A stretch of DNA of 64,000 bases, from contig JAXDDX010000018.1 in NCBI GenBank assembly GCA_034670405.1, forward strand, positions 1,054,501 to 1,118,500, in the 5' to 3' direction. This document shows, piece by piece, positions 12,836 through 23,459 of this stretch. Position numbers and translations under genes: made by a program. The notes under the pieces are model-generated. The model was not told where the DNA came from. It saw only the letters and a program-made list of their open reading frames with translations, and did no database searches. How positions within the stretch are numbered: position 1 is the stretch's first letter; every line of letters begins with the position of its first letter. Source of the DNA: Hoplostethus atlanticus (taxonomy: Eukaryota; Chordata; Actinopteri; Trachichthyiformes; Trachichthyidae).

Positions 12836-13851
12836 TTGAAAGTTGAAATACATCCTTTATATGTTTCTTTTCGATGAGTTGAAAACACACATCTGACCAG
12901 CTTCCCCCATCATTAGCTCTTCTATAGAATCCTCCAAGGGAGCTGAGCTGCATCTTAATTCTGCCCTCTTTCTGATAAGGGTCAGTATTGCCTTTGTTTT
13001 CTGGATTTCCAGCAGCCCCTTCTGATCCTTCTTTTCCTCTGCTTTGTTCTTCAAGAGCTATTGCAACGCCGCCAAGTGCTGTGAAGATGCAACCCCCGTC
13101 AACTCACAGTGCTTCCACCTCCCCTCAAACAAATCTCCCATCACATTATGCACTGGTAGATATGATAAACAATCCACGGTCTTGCTTATCTTTCTTGGCT
13201 ATGTACCCATATTTCTGTACCTTCTTTGCCTTTTGTTGAGCTATTTATAGAATGAATTACTTTGTTTATTTCATTGTATAGCATCATCAGGTTGTGTTGA
13301 TATATTTGATCATTTGTGTAAATAAATCAACCTAGAGATATCTCTTTGTCATATGATAGACTATAAATAGATTAGATTATATGAAACTTTAATGAACCCC
13401 ATGGGGAAAGTGGGTCATGGCAGCAGTAAAGAACAGAATATAGGTAAGAGTAGAACAAATAGAGTATTGAAGATACTACAACAAATAATTACAACAAAAG
13501 AACATATTGAGGGTACTCCAACAAACAAATAAATAAAGATACAGTGTCCTTGTTGTTGTATGTTTGCAATTTACAACATATACAGTATGCAATGTGTGCA
13601 ACATATTCATCACTGGCAATGATCTACAGATGGAAGACACGCACAGAAATGTGGCAAGATGTGCAAATGTGCATTGTAAGCTATTTATATGATCACATTT
13701 ACAGTTAGCATATGTAAATACATGCACCATAGCCCAAGAATTCGATGAACTAATGCAATTACCACCAATTACCCTTCAAGCAAGCTTGCATTAGCTGCCC
13801 TGCAATAGTTTGCCGCTTTTCCCACAGTATTTGACACATCTCATGCAGCAG

Positions 13852-14160
13852 TGGTTCAGTGGTCCAGGGACCCCCAGGGGCTCTTGAGGGAGTCCCTGGG
13901 GGTCCCCAGCAAAATATTGAATGGTTTCATTTCAGGCATTGTTTCATTTGCTGGAGGTTAGCAGCACATCGACTGAATGGCATAATGTATAATATAGCCT
14001 TTTCTGATCGTAGGTTTCACTCTCTCCACTATTAACTCCCCAGCAAAAGTAGACCAGACCATGCTATAACGTTAGATAATATCCAACTACAGAAATTGTT
14101 TCAGAATGGGGTCCCTGGCCTACTGTATGACTGGGAGTCCCTGATATTACAGTTTGAAAC
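13852..14160 (+). repeat. Dispersed repeat copy B, with internal GC hairpin
   Basis: It is homologous in order and spacing to 9428-9745, with ggtttcactctctccactatta, caactacagaaat and gggagtccc-type blocks. The left end contains a perfect 13-bp inverted repeat, GGGACCCCCAGGG at 13867-13879 and CCCTGGGGGTCCC at 13894-13906, with a 14-base loop. It sits about 300 bp upstream of the cchcr1 promoter. Confidence 0.6.
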
Positions 14161-14404
14161 CTCCCGTCACAGCTGTACCAGGTGCCAGTCAAACACATAC
14201 ACGCCCCACCCCTCTGCAACAAAAATATTGACTTCCGCAATTCACGCGGCTGTCCCGTGATGCATTGCGCGAGTGTAAAATGTTCAGTTAGATAATTCAT
14301 TGTAACGGTGGTAAATTCTGGGGCAGATATGTTATTTGTGGGCGGTGTAGTTATTGATAGTTTAACCAATGTGTGGTTTGAACTCCAAAAAGTTAGCATA
14401 CAAA

Positions 14405-14560
14405 ACTAGTTCAAGTCGAGAGCCGAGGAGGCTGCCGTTGTAACTACGGTAACGACGAGTGACGTGACCCGCGGGAGAACAAACACTTATGAAGCGTCCA
14501 AACACATATGTTTTCACACATGTTCACTTTCCTTATGATTTCGCATGACAAGCGTTAAAT
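14405..14560 (+). promoter_or_regulatory. cchcr1 promoter and 5' UTR region with CRE-like site
   Basis: A short CpG-enriched block (gagccgaggaggctgccg, ctacggtaacgacgag, acccgcggg) lies within 160 bp of the cchcr1 ATG. It contains TGACGTGA at 14460-14467, a CREB/ATF half-palindrome variant. The transcription start is inferred to lie between this block and 14561. Confidence 0.5.
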
Positions 14561-14627
14561 ATGGAGAGAAATGTCTTGAAAGAAAAGCTCACCGTACCTA
14601 CTGATTTCACTGCACCAGCTGTTTCAA
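14561..14627 (+). CDS. cchcr1: cchcr1 exon 1
   Basis: The start is aaatATGgag. It encodes MERNVLKEKLTVPTDFTAPAVS plus one base. The donor is tttcaa|gtaagt. The exon is joined to exon 2 by matching phase. It is the least certain exon because the N-terminus of this family is poorly conserved. Confidence 0.7.
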
Positions 14628-17600
14628 GTAAGTGGGTTGTTATTTTACTTCTGACATCTTCTGACATCTCCTGCTCGCAGTCACAAGTAAATGTTAAGGT
14701 ACGAACTAGCATAACCCAATAAATGGTGAGCACGCGCTGCCTAGTTAACGTAGCATGTAACGTTAATGTTATGGAGTTAGTCTGTGTTAGTTAATAACAT
14801 GAAGACGAAGTTTGTTTTTCTTTTGTTGGAAGGGAAATTGCCATGGCCTTGTGGCATTGTTCACAGCTCAAAGTGAAAAGGCTTCAAGTCTCCATAAGCT
14901 CTGTCATAAAATGGTTAATAGAGAGTGAAGAGAGACCTCATTACTATAACAACAGTCTTGTGCTTTTATGTGATGGACACTGAGATTAGGGACAGGCATA
15001 TGGTTGATAGAACATATCTAGCATATGGAGAGAAGATACAATGTCATAGAATCATGCATCTCGACTATACATACATGTATGCTAGACATATTCACATAAA
15101 ATTATATTATTTAGGGAATATCCAGAAGAACCTGATGCCCCCATCGCATTTCACATCAAGTGTCCAGTCTACTGGAGTGGTCAGAGGTGCTCAGAACCAA
15201 GGGACAACACCCATCTCCTGGATAACACCAGGCCTAACAACAGCGACACCGGTGGACCCTAGCCCTGCCAATCCATGGCTTGCCATCTCTCAGGCCCAAC
15301 AGGAAATCGTGGAGTTGCGAAAGGAAAATCAGAGGATCATGATGTTCCAAGGAGACAGCATAAGAGGAAGGAACCCTATAGATCACTCTACAGACTCTAG
15401 GGCAAGGTATCACACAATATACCTTGTTTTGGCAATAATTCTTACCATTAACTTATGTCAGTTGGCAGGAATATTGGTGTCATGAGCAGCTGTTCTTCCT
15501 CAAACATAGATCTTTAGAGAGAAGTGAGCAGTGGTCCCGATGGGAGACAGAGTGGCGACTGGAAATTGAGAGGCACAAGGCTGAGGCTGAGAGGTTGAAG
15601 GGACAGGTGGAGGCACTGAAGGAAACTGCAGGGAGAGACCGGGAGGAGATGCGAGACAAAGACAGTGCCCTAAACAGGTATGCAATGTGAGTGTGTGGTA
15701 AAGTAGTGTTTTTTTTTGTAGTGTATATAAAATGCTTTGCAATGGAAGAATTTGATGGTTTTGTCCTCTAGCCTACACCGATATTATGTTGGTCATTAGA
15801 CTAAACATTACAGACATTTGTGATCATTTTGAACAAGCTTAACACTTAACTTCTGTACTGCAGACAGAGTCATGAAATGGAGGCAATGCGTGATGAGCTA
15901 TGTAAGGCCAAGACAGAACTGGGCCAAATCAGAGTGAAGTTCAATCAGAGCAGAGAGGAAAATGAGAAAATTGGCTCGCAGGTAATGTTGTCTACTTTCT
16001 AAACAGTTCAGTCATTGATGTCAGCTCGGTTGACAAGCTTTGATTCAATCACTTTCACTACATTCAGTTTCACATATTTATTCTGCATTAAAACTTTTGA
16101 CCTTGAATTAAACAATACCATCGTCTTCTTTGCAGCTTCAAAGACTAGAGAGGGAGTCTGATGAGGAAATTGCAAGGCTGAGGAGGGATGTAGAGAGGAG
16201 CAGAGAAGAGACCCGGAAGCTCACTCTGACAGCTGACATGGTCAGGCTGCAGGCTGGAGAAGAGGCCAAACAGCAGAGTCTTAGACTGTCAGAGCAAATG
16301 GAGGAAGCACAGAGGAAGCAGGGGACGGAGGTTTGTTACTAAGGCCTTACAAATACTCAAGGGATCAGGCTGGTGTAATGAGTTGGGAGACCACCCTTCA
16401 ACTCTAGCCCCTGTGTTCAAGCCCCTCTGTCAGCAAGCATCTGCCCTGTTGACGTATCCTTGACCAAGAGACTCAATCCCTACCATTACCAGCAGTGCTA
16501 TTCTGTAGCTGACCTTGCACTCTGTCTTTCCTCTGGAGGGGGCAAGTGAAAAGAGAATTGCCCTATGGGGATCCATAAGGTATCACACATCATTATTATT
16601 TTTTAATATTTATCCTGAAGTTGCCATTGTTTGCCTCTGTTCACTCTAGCTGCAGCAGTTGACTGCTACCTACAGTGCAGAGCTGGCCACTGCAAGACAA
16701 ACCAACAGTGAACTTCAGGACAGACTTCATTCCATGTCCTCTGAGGTGCTGCAACTCAAGAGCAGTCTGATAGAGGTGTCTACTGAGAGAGATGGGCTGA
16801 AAGAACATCTAAGGTGCCACATTCAATTTAAAATGGATTTGAATCCCAGTCCTGTACTTAATGGGAACTAAACTTCTAAAGCAGTTTGTATGCCGATTCA
16901 CTGACGTTTATTGGATGTTGTTTTGCATTTTTCAGCCAAATGGGACAGGCTTTTGAGACACAGTCGGCAACACTGCAGAGCCTTAGAAATTATATTGGAC
17001 AACTTTCCCCAGAGAGAGGAGAGAACGAGAGACTAACTGAAGCTGTTGAGGTGGAGACAACATCAACAACATTGATTAAAATCAATTCACGGTTAAGTAA
17101 TTGCTTGAAAAAAAGGCAAGCTTGTGCCTTCGACAACAATTGCTCTTTTCAGTAGTGTAAGGAATCTGTTGTGGAGCCAGTTAAGCATAAAATTGCTAAC
17201 TTAATGTGAATAATAATGTAATTCATGCTATCATGTATGCATCATTCTAACCATCATTATTTTGTAGAGGCTAAACAAGGAGAAAGCGGCTCTTCAGATG
17301 ACCACAGAGCTTTTGACAGTCAGACTTAACTCTGTGAATGAGATATTGGCCCTGCAAGAGAAGAAAATGGTTAAGAATGTGAGTATTTGTTCCTCAGTCA
17401 AAACCACTCTCAATGACAATGATTTCACTTAAGCAGGTTGTCGCCTTGCCTGATGCTGAAAATTGTAGTCAGTGTATGTTGTCAGTCAGCCTTCCATGTC
17501 TATGAGAGTACTAGTGTTGTCACTTGCTCATATGCATCTGCTGAAGGAGTGTACTTGTGTGTGTGTGTGTGTGGATAGACGTTGTCCGATCCACTACTGA

Positions 17601-20600
17601 AGAATGGTTCTGAAGGCCTTCAAGTGCTTAAGCTCTGGAGAGAGAAGGTATTCACGTTATGCGTCCAGCTTCGCTCCAAGGACATTGAACTACGGGGAGA
17701 GAAGGATGAACGTCTTTCGAAAGTATGAAAACTACAATTGTACCATAGTAGACCACAGGATAAGCATCTCCTCTGTGTTTGAAATGGTTTTCAGTGTATT
17801 ATTGTGTGTCTTAGGTGAGATCCATGGAACAGCATCTCAAACAAGAGCAGCACCAGGCCAGTGTGCTCCAACACAGTCTGGATGACAGGATAGCTGAGCT
17901 GGACCTGGAGAGAGTGGCCAGGGAGGTTAGTATCAGAACATGACATATGATTGCGGGGTTATTGTAAGTTTTGCCGATGCAAAAGAATTTGCGGCAGCTT
18001 AGGAAGGTGATACTGTGTACAGTTTTACAACAGCAGAGGTCTCTGATTACATGAAAACGTTGTATTACAGTAGCAGTTGAGGTTTCGATTAAACACCTGG
18101 GCACGGAGAAGCATTCTCAAAATTGAGCATTATATTTGTGTAAGATACTCTGATTTGTGGATGTGTGTTTGTCTTCCCAGACAGTGAAACAGGACTTGGC
18201 TCAGGCTCACAAGGAAAATTTGCAACTGAAGTCATGGAGTCAGAAAGCAGAGGCTGAACTGAAGACTGTGACTGAGGCAGTACAGAGGTAGTTTGTCTGA
18301 ATGCACAATGAGAGAATGAATTGGGGAAACAAGGAATTAAAGCAATTGCCTTTGTTAATTTTGACAGATGCATTACAGTATTGTATTTTCCTCATGCATT
18401 TTCACTGTGTTTCATAGATTCAGTCTGTCATTTGAGGCCAAGGTGGGAGAAGTGGACGCAGCTCAAGCAAAGCTCAACATTTTTACCCAGAGGCTAACTT
18501 TTGCTAAAAGAAGAGTGGAGACAATCCAAGGTATGGCTGTACCGCAAGTTGATGGAGTGATTATAGTGGTTCAATTTGAACTGTACATGATTAAATGGAA
18601 TTTATCACACCAGATTTAGTATGTTTTTGTGCAGAAAGTCACAATGTTTTGCATCACAGGGTTGATCATGAGGAGAGTGGCTCTGCAGAAAGTGCAGCAG
18701 GCCAATAAATTGACAGACCAGGCTGCTGAGAGGTACGAGGTTTCACTGATCATGCTTACACATAGGCTACACTTAAAAATATAAAAATGAATCTTTATCC
18801 AACCTGACTAAAGTTGCATTGTATTAAATGTTAATATAAGTGAGAAACGCTGTTTGTATTTACAGTTTACAGCATAAGTGCACAGCCCATTTCATTTTAA
18901 GAATGTATTTTCTATTGCCGTTAACTGCCGCTAACTTTTTTAAATATTTGGTAATATTCTCATGTATAATGGATAATTCAGAGAATTGTAATAATACAAT
19001 TTCTACAGCACATATCTAAAATGCTCAGTTTTCAAAGTGCTTTACAAAAAGGCATGAAAAAGGAATGTTAAAGCAGGAGGTAAGAATTGGGAAACATCTG
19101 TTTCAAATCTCTGTTGAGATTTGTCGTACTGCTCCAGTATTCATTTGGAATAAGATCAGGATTATTAGGCCGCGTATAAAAATAGTCACTTTCTCACAAG
19201 TTAAGAAAATGTTTGTATTCATTTTGTAACACACTTTTGTCTCAGTGGTTATCTACCTCACTACTTTATTTGCTTATTTGCTCTGCTATCTTGCCCCACC
19301 AGTATCAGCAACCTCCAGGCAGAGCTCACCTTGGTGTGTGAAGAGAGGGACAATCTCGCACAGGAGCTCAAAAGAACCCCGCAGCTCATTGAAAAAGCTG
19401 TGGCTGATCTGAGAGAACAGTGTGAGAATCTGTATGAGCCACTACACCTTATTATGCCTTATCTGTAGCATAGCCACGTTTGAGCAATATCGTGTCTCAG
19501 TCTGCCTTTTTAACCCCCCCCAGTTGAGAGTAAGTTGAGGCAGCAGCAGCAGGAGTTGGAGCAGAGCTGGGTGGAGGTCCACGAGGCTGTGGCTGGCAGA
19601 GAGGAGGCCCAGCAGAGACTGCAGCAGAACCAGACCCAGCTGGAGGAGAGCGAGGTCAACTTGGAGCAACTCCGCTCTCAGCTGCTCAGCCAGCAGGAGC
19701 AGAGCGAGCAGGGTGAGGCAGGGCCTACTTAAAACGGCCTTACTTTTTTTAACCTTATCCAGGGAAAGTTGACTGAGCTCTCATGCTCTTTTTCAGCAAC
19801 ACCCTTCTTGATTATTATATGGTTCCACATATTCACACCTGGGAGCAATATGCTATACTGAACAGCTCCGCTGGAGCAGTTGGGGGTTAAGTGCCTTGCT
19901 CAAGAGCACCTTGACAGTAGTATAATTCACTTTCCCAAACTATCTTTTCCCAGGCGATTCAAGGATTTGAACTCTGGTCACAAGCCCACTTCTATAACCT
20001 CTACTACTGCATACATCAAATCCACAATGTAGCATTTATTTAATTGAAATTACAACTTTTAAATTGGCTCACTATTCCTTTGTGCAAGCCCACTTCTCTA
20101 ACCTGTAGCCTACTGCCACCGTGCTTTGTTGGAAGCCATTCTGCTCTACCATGCCTACATGGTAATGATTGGTTAACCTGAAATCTGTGTGTATTTATTT
20201 CCCACTTTCTGTGTGAAGATTTACCGACAAATGTATTCAAATCCGGTGTATCCCCTGAGGTAAATTGAAAATGGAACGTAGTGTAGTGTGAGATTGTTGT
20301 GTTTGTTGTTTCTCTCCAGCCCTGTCTGCGATAGAGGACCGCTGTTCTGAGAGGCTGAGAGAGATGGAGGCTGAAGTCAACACTGCCAGGAGAGAGCACA
20401 CCAAAGCAGGTAGAGGGGTCAACACAATCCTACCTCAGCCCACACCGGTTTGAGATGTGGGTCGGAGTTATTCGTTCATTGCTGAGTGATCTAATGATTG
20501 GGATTGTTTAGTGTACTGGCATTTTCCATGGCTACTGCTTTGTCTCTCGCAGTTATGACTTTGCGACAGTTTGAGAGACAGGCAGCAAGGAAACGGGATC

Positions 20601-21145
20601 AGATGAAAGAAGCACAGCACTTGCAGAGTGAACATACAAAGAAGGAGGTACAGGATTTACAGAAACAACTGAAGGAGATGGAGAAGGACAAACACCTGCT
20701 GCTGGTAAGACTCAAGGTTAGGCAAAGTAAGTTTGTTCAGAAGACTATATTTCCATTGCTTCCATGTTTCTGTCCTTCTGTGAACTTTGTGTTGCAGGCC
20801 ACTGTCCATGAGAGAGAGCTGTTGAGTGAGTACAAGAGAGCTCGCACAGCTGCTCTCAGGGAACAAGGAGAAAGACCTCCAGTGAGGAGTTGTGGTGTGG
20901 GAGCCAAAGCCCAGTTACCTGCCAAAGGTAACCTCACTCACCATAGTGTCATGTTGACTCTTCATGTTCTTCTTTTCATGCTGCTACTCGACTGATCTGA
21001 CCAGTGGCCTGTTTTTATCCTGTCAGAGACACTCCTGTCAGTGCTGGAGGACCTCCAGACTCTCAGTGCTGCAGTGGTCAACAGCTCCGAGGACTCCGCT
21101 GAGGAGGACAGAGTGGGACCATCCACAGACGGTCCACACAGCTAA
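14561..21145 (+). CDS. cchcr1: Coiled-coil alpha-helical rod protein 1 (complete, 19 exons, 858 aa)
   Basis: In mammals this is a centrosomal and P-body protein that binds the decapping scaffold EDC4. Nineteen exons with GT-AG borders join without a frame break: 14561-14627, 15115-15406, 15510-15677, 15864-15981, 16136-16330, 16650-16813, 16936-17050, 17268-17378, 17579-17722, 17815-17925, 18181-18287, 18418-18530, 18660-18732, 19303-19421, 19524-19712, 20320-20409, 20553-20704, 20798-20927, 21027-21145. The product is a Glu/Lys/Gln/Leu-rich coiled coil from about residue 100 to 790, with a short N-terminal segment containing LMPPSHF and an Asp/Glu/Ser-rich tail. CCHCR1 family blocks are evident: TTELLTVRL with ILALQEKKM, LWREKVFTLCVQLR, RLTFAKRRVETIQGLI, RREHTKAVMTLRQFERQAA and LEDLQTLSAAV. 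The length is close to the mammalian protein. It is unlikely to be another coiled-coil family, because these blocks occur in the right order. Confidence 0.93.
15115..15406 (+). CDS. cchcr1: cchcr1 exon 2
   Basis: The acceptor is ttatttag and the donor is ggcaag|gtatca. It encodes residues 23 to about 119, including LMPPSHF, which resembles the N-terminal IPPSHF of mammalian CCHCR1. A coiled-coil onset follows (AISQAQQEIVELRKENQR). Confidence 0.85.
15510..15677 (+). CDS. cchcr1: cchcr1 exon 3
   Basis: The acceptor is aaacatag and the donor is aaacag|gtatgc. It encodes a charged helix containing WETEWRLEIERHKAEAERLK. The start and end phases both fit the neighbouring exons. Confidence 0.88.
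15864..15981 (+). CDS. cchcr1: cchcr1 exon 4
   Basis: The acceptor is tactgcag and the donor is tcgcag|gtaatg. It encodes coiled coil QSHEMEAMRDELCKAKTEL and onwards to a phase-0 boundary. Confidence 0.88.
16136..16330 (+). CDS. cchcr1: cchcr1 exon 5
   Basis: The acceptor is tctttgcag and the donor is acggag|gtttgt. It is a symmetric 195 bp exon of 65 coiled-coil residues (LQRLERESDEEIARLRR onwards). Confidence 0.88.
16365..16590 (+). repeat. tRNA-derived SINE in cchcr1 intron 5
   Basis: The head has A-box-like (tgtaatgagttggg) and B-box-like (gtgttcaagcccc) segments at tRNA-like spacing. The body contains 'gtatccttgaccaagagactcaatcccta' in overlapping blocks, and the 3' end resembles 'gcaagtgaaaagagaattgcccta...ggggatccataaggtatc'. 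These are typical of fish tRNA-SINEs that end in a LINE-like tail. It lies in the sense direction, wholly within the intron. Confidence 0.72.
16650..16813 (+). CDS. cchcr1: cchcr1 exon 6
   Basis: The acceptor is ttcactctag and the donor is atctaag|gtgcca. It encodes LQQLTATYSAELATARQ and onwards, and ends in phase 2. Confidence 0.88.
16936..17050 (+). CDS. cchcr1: cchcr1 exon 7
   Basis: The acceptor is gcatttttcag and the donor is gttgag|gtggag. It encodes SQMGQAFETQSATLQSLRN and onwards, matching the family block before 'LRKYVG' in mammals. Confidence 0.88.
17268..17378 (+). CDS. cchcr1: cchcr1 exon 8
   Basis: The acceptor is attttgtag and the donor is aagaat|gtgagt. The 37 codons include TTELLTVRLNSVNEILALQE, one of the best family matches. 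Confidence 0.9.
17556..17573 (+). repeat. (TG)9 microsatellite at cchcr1 exon 9 acceptor
   Basis: This dinucleotide run ends four bases before the AG (17577-17578) of cchcr1 exon 9 and replaces the usual pyrimidine tract. Confidence 0.9.
17579..17722 (+). CDS. cchcr1: cchcr1 exon 9, preceded by a (TG)n acceptor
   Basis: The acceptor is tggatag and the donor is tcgaaa|gtatga. It is a symmetric 144 bp exon encoding LWREKVFTLCVQLRSKD, a strong family match. The acceptor has no pyrimidine tract, because a (TG)n run at 17556-17573 occupies that place. Confidence 0.88.
17815..17925 (+). CDS. cchcr1: cchcr1 exon 10
   Basis: The acceptor is gtgtcttag and the donor is agggag|gttagt. It is a symmetric 111 bp exon of coiled coil (VRSMEQHLKQEQHQASVLQ onwards). 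Confidence 0.88.
18181..18287 (+). CDS. cchcr1: cchcr1 exon 11
   Basis: The acceptor is gtcttcccag and the donor is tacagag|gtagtt. It encodes TVKQDLAQAHKENLQLKSW and onwards, ending in phase 2. Confidence 0.88.
18418..18530 (+). CDS. cchcr1: cchcr1 exon 12
   Basis: The acceptor is gtttcatag and the donor is atccaag|gtatgg. It encodes RLTFAKRRVETIQ, which aligns with the mammalian 'RLSYAVRKVHTIRG' block. Confidence 0.9.
18660..18732 (+). CDS. cchcr1: cchcr1 exon 13
   Basis: The acceptor is gcatcacag and the donor is gagag|gtacga. This short 73 bp exon continues the block with GLIMRRVALQKVQQ. Confidence 0.88.
18960..19070 (+). repeat. Dispersed 'acagcacat...caaagtgctttacaaa' repeat relic
   Basis: The string 'tacagcacatatctaaaatgctcag' followed by 'caaagtgctttacaaa' is a recurrent teleost interspersed motif. 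Related strings occur at about 32815-32850 (reverse orientation) and 59365-59385. The boundaries are approximate. Confidence 0.4.
19303..19421 (+). CDS. cchcr1: cchcr1 exon 14
   Basis: The acceptor is gccccaccag and the donor is gaacagt|gtgaga. It encodes ISNLQAELTLVCEERDNLA and onwards, ending in phase 1. Confidence 0.88.
19524..19712 (+). CDS. cchcr1: cchcr1 exon 15
   Basis: The acceptor is aacccccccccag and the donor is gagcagg|gtgagg. The sequence is Gln/Glu-rich coiled coil starting FESKLRQQQQELEQSW. Confidence 0.88.
19752..20000 (+). repeat. Fuller copy of the 'cttgctcaag' dispersed repeat
   Basis: The blocks run tatccagggaaagttgact, ggagcagttgggggttaag, tgccttgctcaagagcacc, gcgattcaaggatttgaac and tcacaagcccacttct. 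A second copy of the last block lies about 110 bp downstream (cccacttctctaacctgtagc, 20090-20112), a partial local duplication. It lies in cchcr1 intron 15. Confidence 0.6.
20320..20409 (+). CDS. cchcr1: cchcr1 exon 16
   Basis: The acceptor is tctctccag and the donor is aaagcag|gtagag. It encodes the start of the conserved 'RREHTKA' block. Confidence 0.88.
20553..20704 (+). CDS. cchcr1: cchcr1 exon 17
   Basis: The acceptor is gtctctcgcag and the donor is ctgctg|gtaaga. It encodes VMTLRQFERQAARKRDQMK through KDKHLLL, closely following mammalian CCHCR1. Confidence 0.9.
20798..20927 (+). CDS. cchcr1: cchcr1 exon 18
   Basis: The acceptor is tgtgttgcag and the donor is gccaaag|gtaacc. It encodes ATVHERELLSEYKRARTAAL followed by a non-helical, Gly/Pro-containing linker. 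Confidence 0.88.
21027..21145 (+). CDS. cchcr1: cchcr1 exon 19 (last coding exon)
   Basis: The acceptor is tatcctgtcag. It encodes ETLLSVLEDLQTLSAAVVN and an acidic tail, ending at TAA 21143-21145. The LxVLxDLQxLS motif matches the C-terminus of the mammalian protein. Confidence 0.9.
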
Positions 21146-22176
21146 TTCACAAGTGCATCATTACAGACTTGATGGTTAGTTTGAGCCAGTAAATCTACTT
21201 TTAGTTTTATAGCAAAAGTGGGCAAGTTTGATGCTGTTGGGAGCCCAAAAAATATGCAGTCACTGTGAGTAGCCTGGGAAGTGTTTTTGTTTGCGTACAT
21301 GCTACACATCCTAAGTCGATGTTTGTCCCATAACAACTCATATGGCATAGTAAGCCTGCAGTAAACAGAATAGATACCCAATGCAGGGACAGTATGCCTG
21401 AATTTGACACCAATAGATCGCTAACATTTAAGAATTGCTGTCACAACATCTTCTCTATTACAGTGTGTCTGTCAGATGGATGACTGTTTATTACAGAGGA
21501 TATTGGATATACAGGGGCTAGAAAACGTATTTGTTTAGTGCACATTTTACTGTGCTTCTAAATTCTTTGGGGAATCTACACAAGTACTAATCTAGCAGAG
21601 TGGAAAGGAAATTTAAGAAGTTTATGTGGATGTATACAATTCCAATAATAGAATAATCTGGTTTGTCAGAGCATTCATCCTCTTGCTTGTACTAAATAAT
21701 TTCACTGGCAAACAAATTTCCTATCATAGGTTATTCATAATTCGCTAGGTTGTAATTGGACATGTTGAATAATATTTCCCCTCCAAAATTGGTCCTCAAA
21801 ATAGCATTCACCAAATCAATGAAATACTGTTTTTTTTTGTACAATTAAGGTAAAGGGGAAAAAAACAACAACTATATTATAAAATTTCCTCAGGGTAATA
21901 ATTATCATAGTTTACTTCTCACAACTTTTTTGTTTGTGAGAAAGGAAACATGATGAATTCATCAAATGGACATATGTGGCCGTATTTCTCAAAGACTAAT
22001 CAATATGTCAGCTGACTGGCCAGACTGCAAAGAGAAGCCTGACAGGAAAAGCAAATGAATGTAGAACTTTGCTCCAACCAACGCACTCGGGGAAGTCAAA
22101 ATAACACAGAGTTACGGCCCTAAGTGCTTTGCATTGTAACACCTTAATGGGATTCTACTCTACTGTTGACCTTGCT

Positions 22177-22182
22177 AATAAA
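22177..22182 (+). terminator. Candidate cchcr1 polyadenylation signal AATAAA
   Basis: This is a canonical AATAAA about 1.03 kb after the cchcr1 stop. Further AATAAA motifs occur at about 22232 and 22729. The functional site cannot be chosen from sequence alone. Confidence 0.35.
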
Positions 22183-23459
22183 TACGTAGATCACGACCAA
22201 GTATTTGTGCCATGTCTTATTTGTCAATGATTTAATAAAGTATTTTAATATCGCAAACTCTGAAGTGGTGTTTTACATGACTTATTCTAAAAGTATTTTG
22301 GACAGTAGGGGTGGAATGATTTGGTACACAACATCAAGCATTGAAGTCTCGGTTCAGTACAGTAGGCAGAAAGTCGGTAGCATTTTATTGAAACTAAGAC
22401 AAAGGTCAAAATTCAATGTGGCAGTTGGTCAGTGAAGAAAAATAACCAACTAACATCAACTAGAGAGACTTTTTCAATTTTCAAGAAAATACTGCTTTTT
22501 AGTATTGACCTCAAAAAATCTTACTGTACATTTCAGTTTGTCAAGGTGCAAGAGCTATGTGAGAATATTGAAACATTAAGTTCATGATGACACGTTTTAT
22601 ATATTATAGATCTTGACAAATCAATGTTTGCTATTTGTAGAGCCTAAAATGGCTTTGTAATCATAGGATGGATGCTGATAAACATCATGATGAACCAGAT
22701 AATTGGACAATTTGTCATGTGTCATGAGTTTAATAAAATTTGTGTTTGTTCAAAGTTTGAAGCCTCTAGGTTAAAGAACCTTGTGGGGAAACCGGGAGAA
22801 CAGTGGGGAAATATTAATAAACTCCAGGCTCTGTAGTATTCCGAACAGCATCAAAAACAATTTGCAGAGAAACACTGCTTAGTAGAGAGGTGATCCATCT
22901 TGCAACACAGAGAATGAATGCATCAAACTACTTTATAAAGAGCATGTTTTATGGGGTCTTCTGCAGTGCACTGATGCTTATTTCTGGTGGTGGAGAGAAA
23001 CAACATGTATTTGATACATATGTAGGTCAACTCAAAGCGTTATTTGATGTCCAAGAAATCCTTCATGTAATGGTACACCTTTTTTCCCTTTGAATGAAAC
23101 CTACAATAAGCAATAGTGTTACTGACACTGTAGTTATTTTGTACATGTATATACTTTCATGTATCATGGAATTCATCTCAGCTTCCCCCGGTATGTCTGT
23201 TACCTGGGTAGTTTTAAAGGAAAACTAAATACCTGTGTCACCAAATATATTTCATCTTTGAGGCTTGGTCCCTCTTGATCTGTATCTAACTCTTGCTTTA
23301 GTGATTTAATGCAGATAACAACACACAAGTATGTCATGAATAGTGGATTGCTAAAAGCTGCATTGTATTATCAATAATCAGGAGTCATTAAAAGCAAATC
23401 AAAGCACTGAGTAAAAAAATTCAAAACAAATGTCTCTATTTTGTAGTTTGATTTTTTAT

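Larger units (their letters stand above)
10521..14400. other. Spacer between divergent nlgn3 and cchcr1 promoters, repeat-rich
   Basis: No recognisable gene is present. Contents are degraded copies of a 'cttgctcaagg' type repeat (12190-12420 and 12640-12835), an LTR/LINE-like tail at about 13385-13410 reading aaccccatggggaaagt, and repeat copy B. A minus-strand Lys/Glu-rich open frame at 12857-13054 is probably chance, since it overlaps repeat sequence. Confidence 0.5.

Noticed and set aside
12857-13054. Lys/Glu-rich minus-strand frame resembling coiled coil
   Set aside because: Short, without splice sites or homology, and adjacent to dispersed repeat copies. Probably chance.
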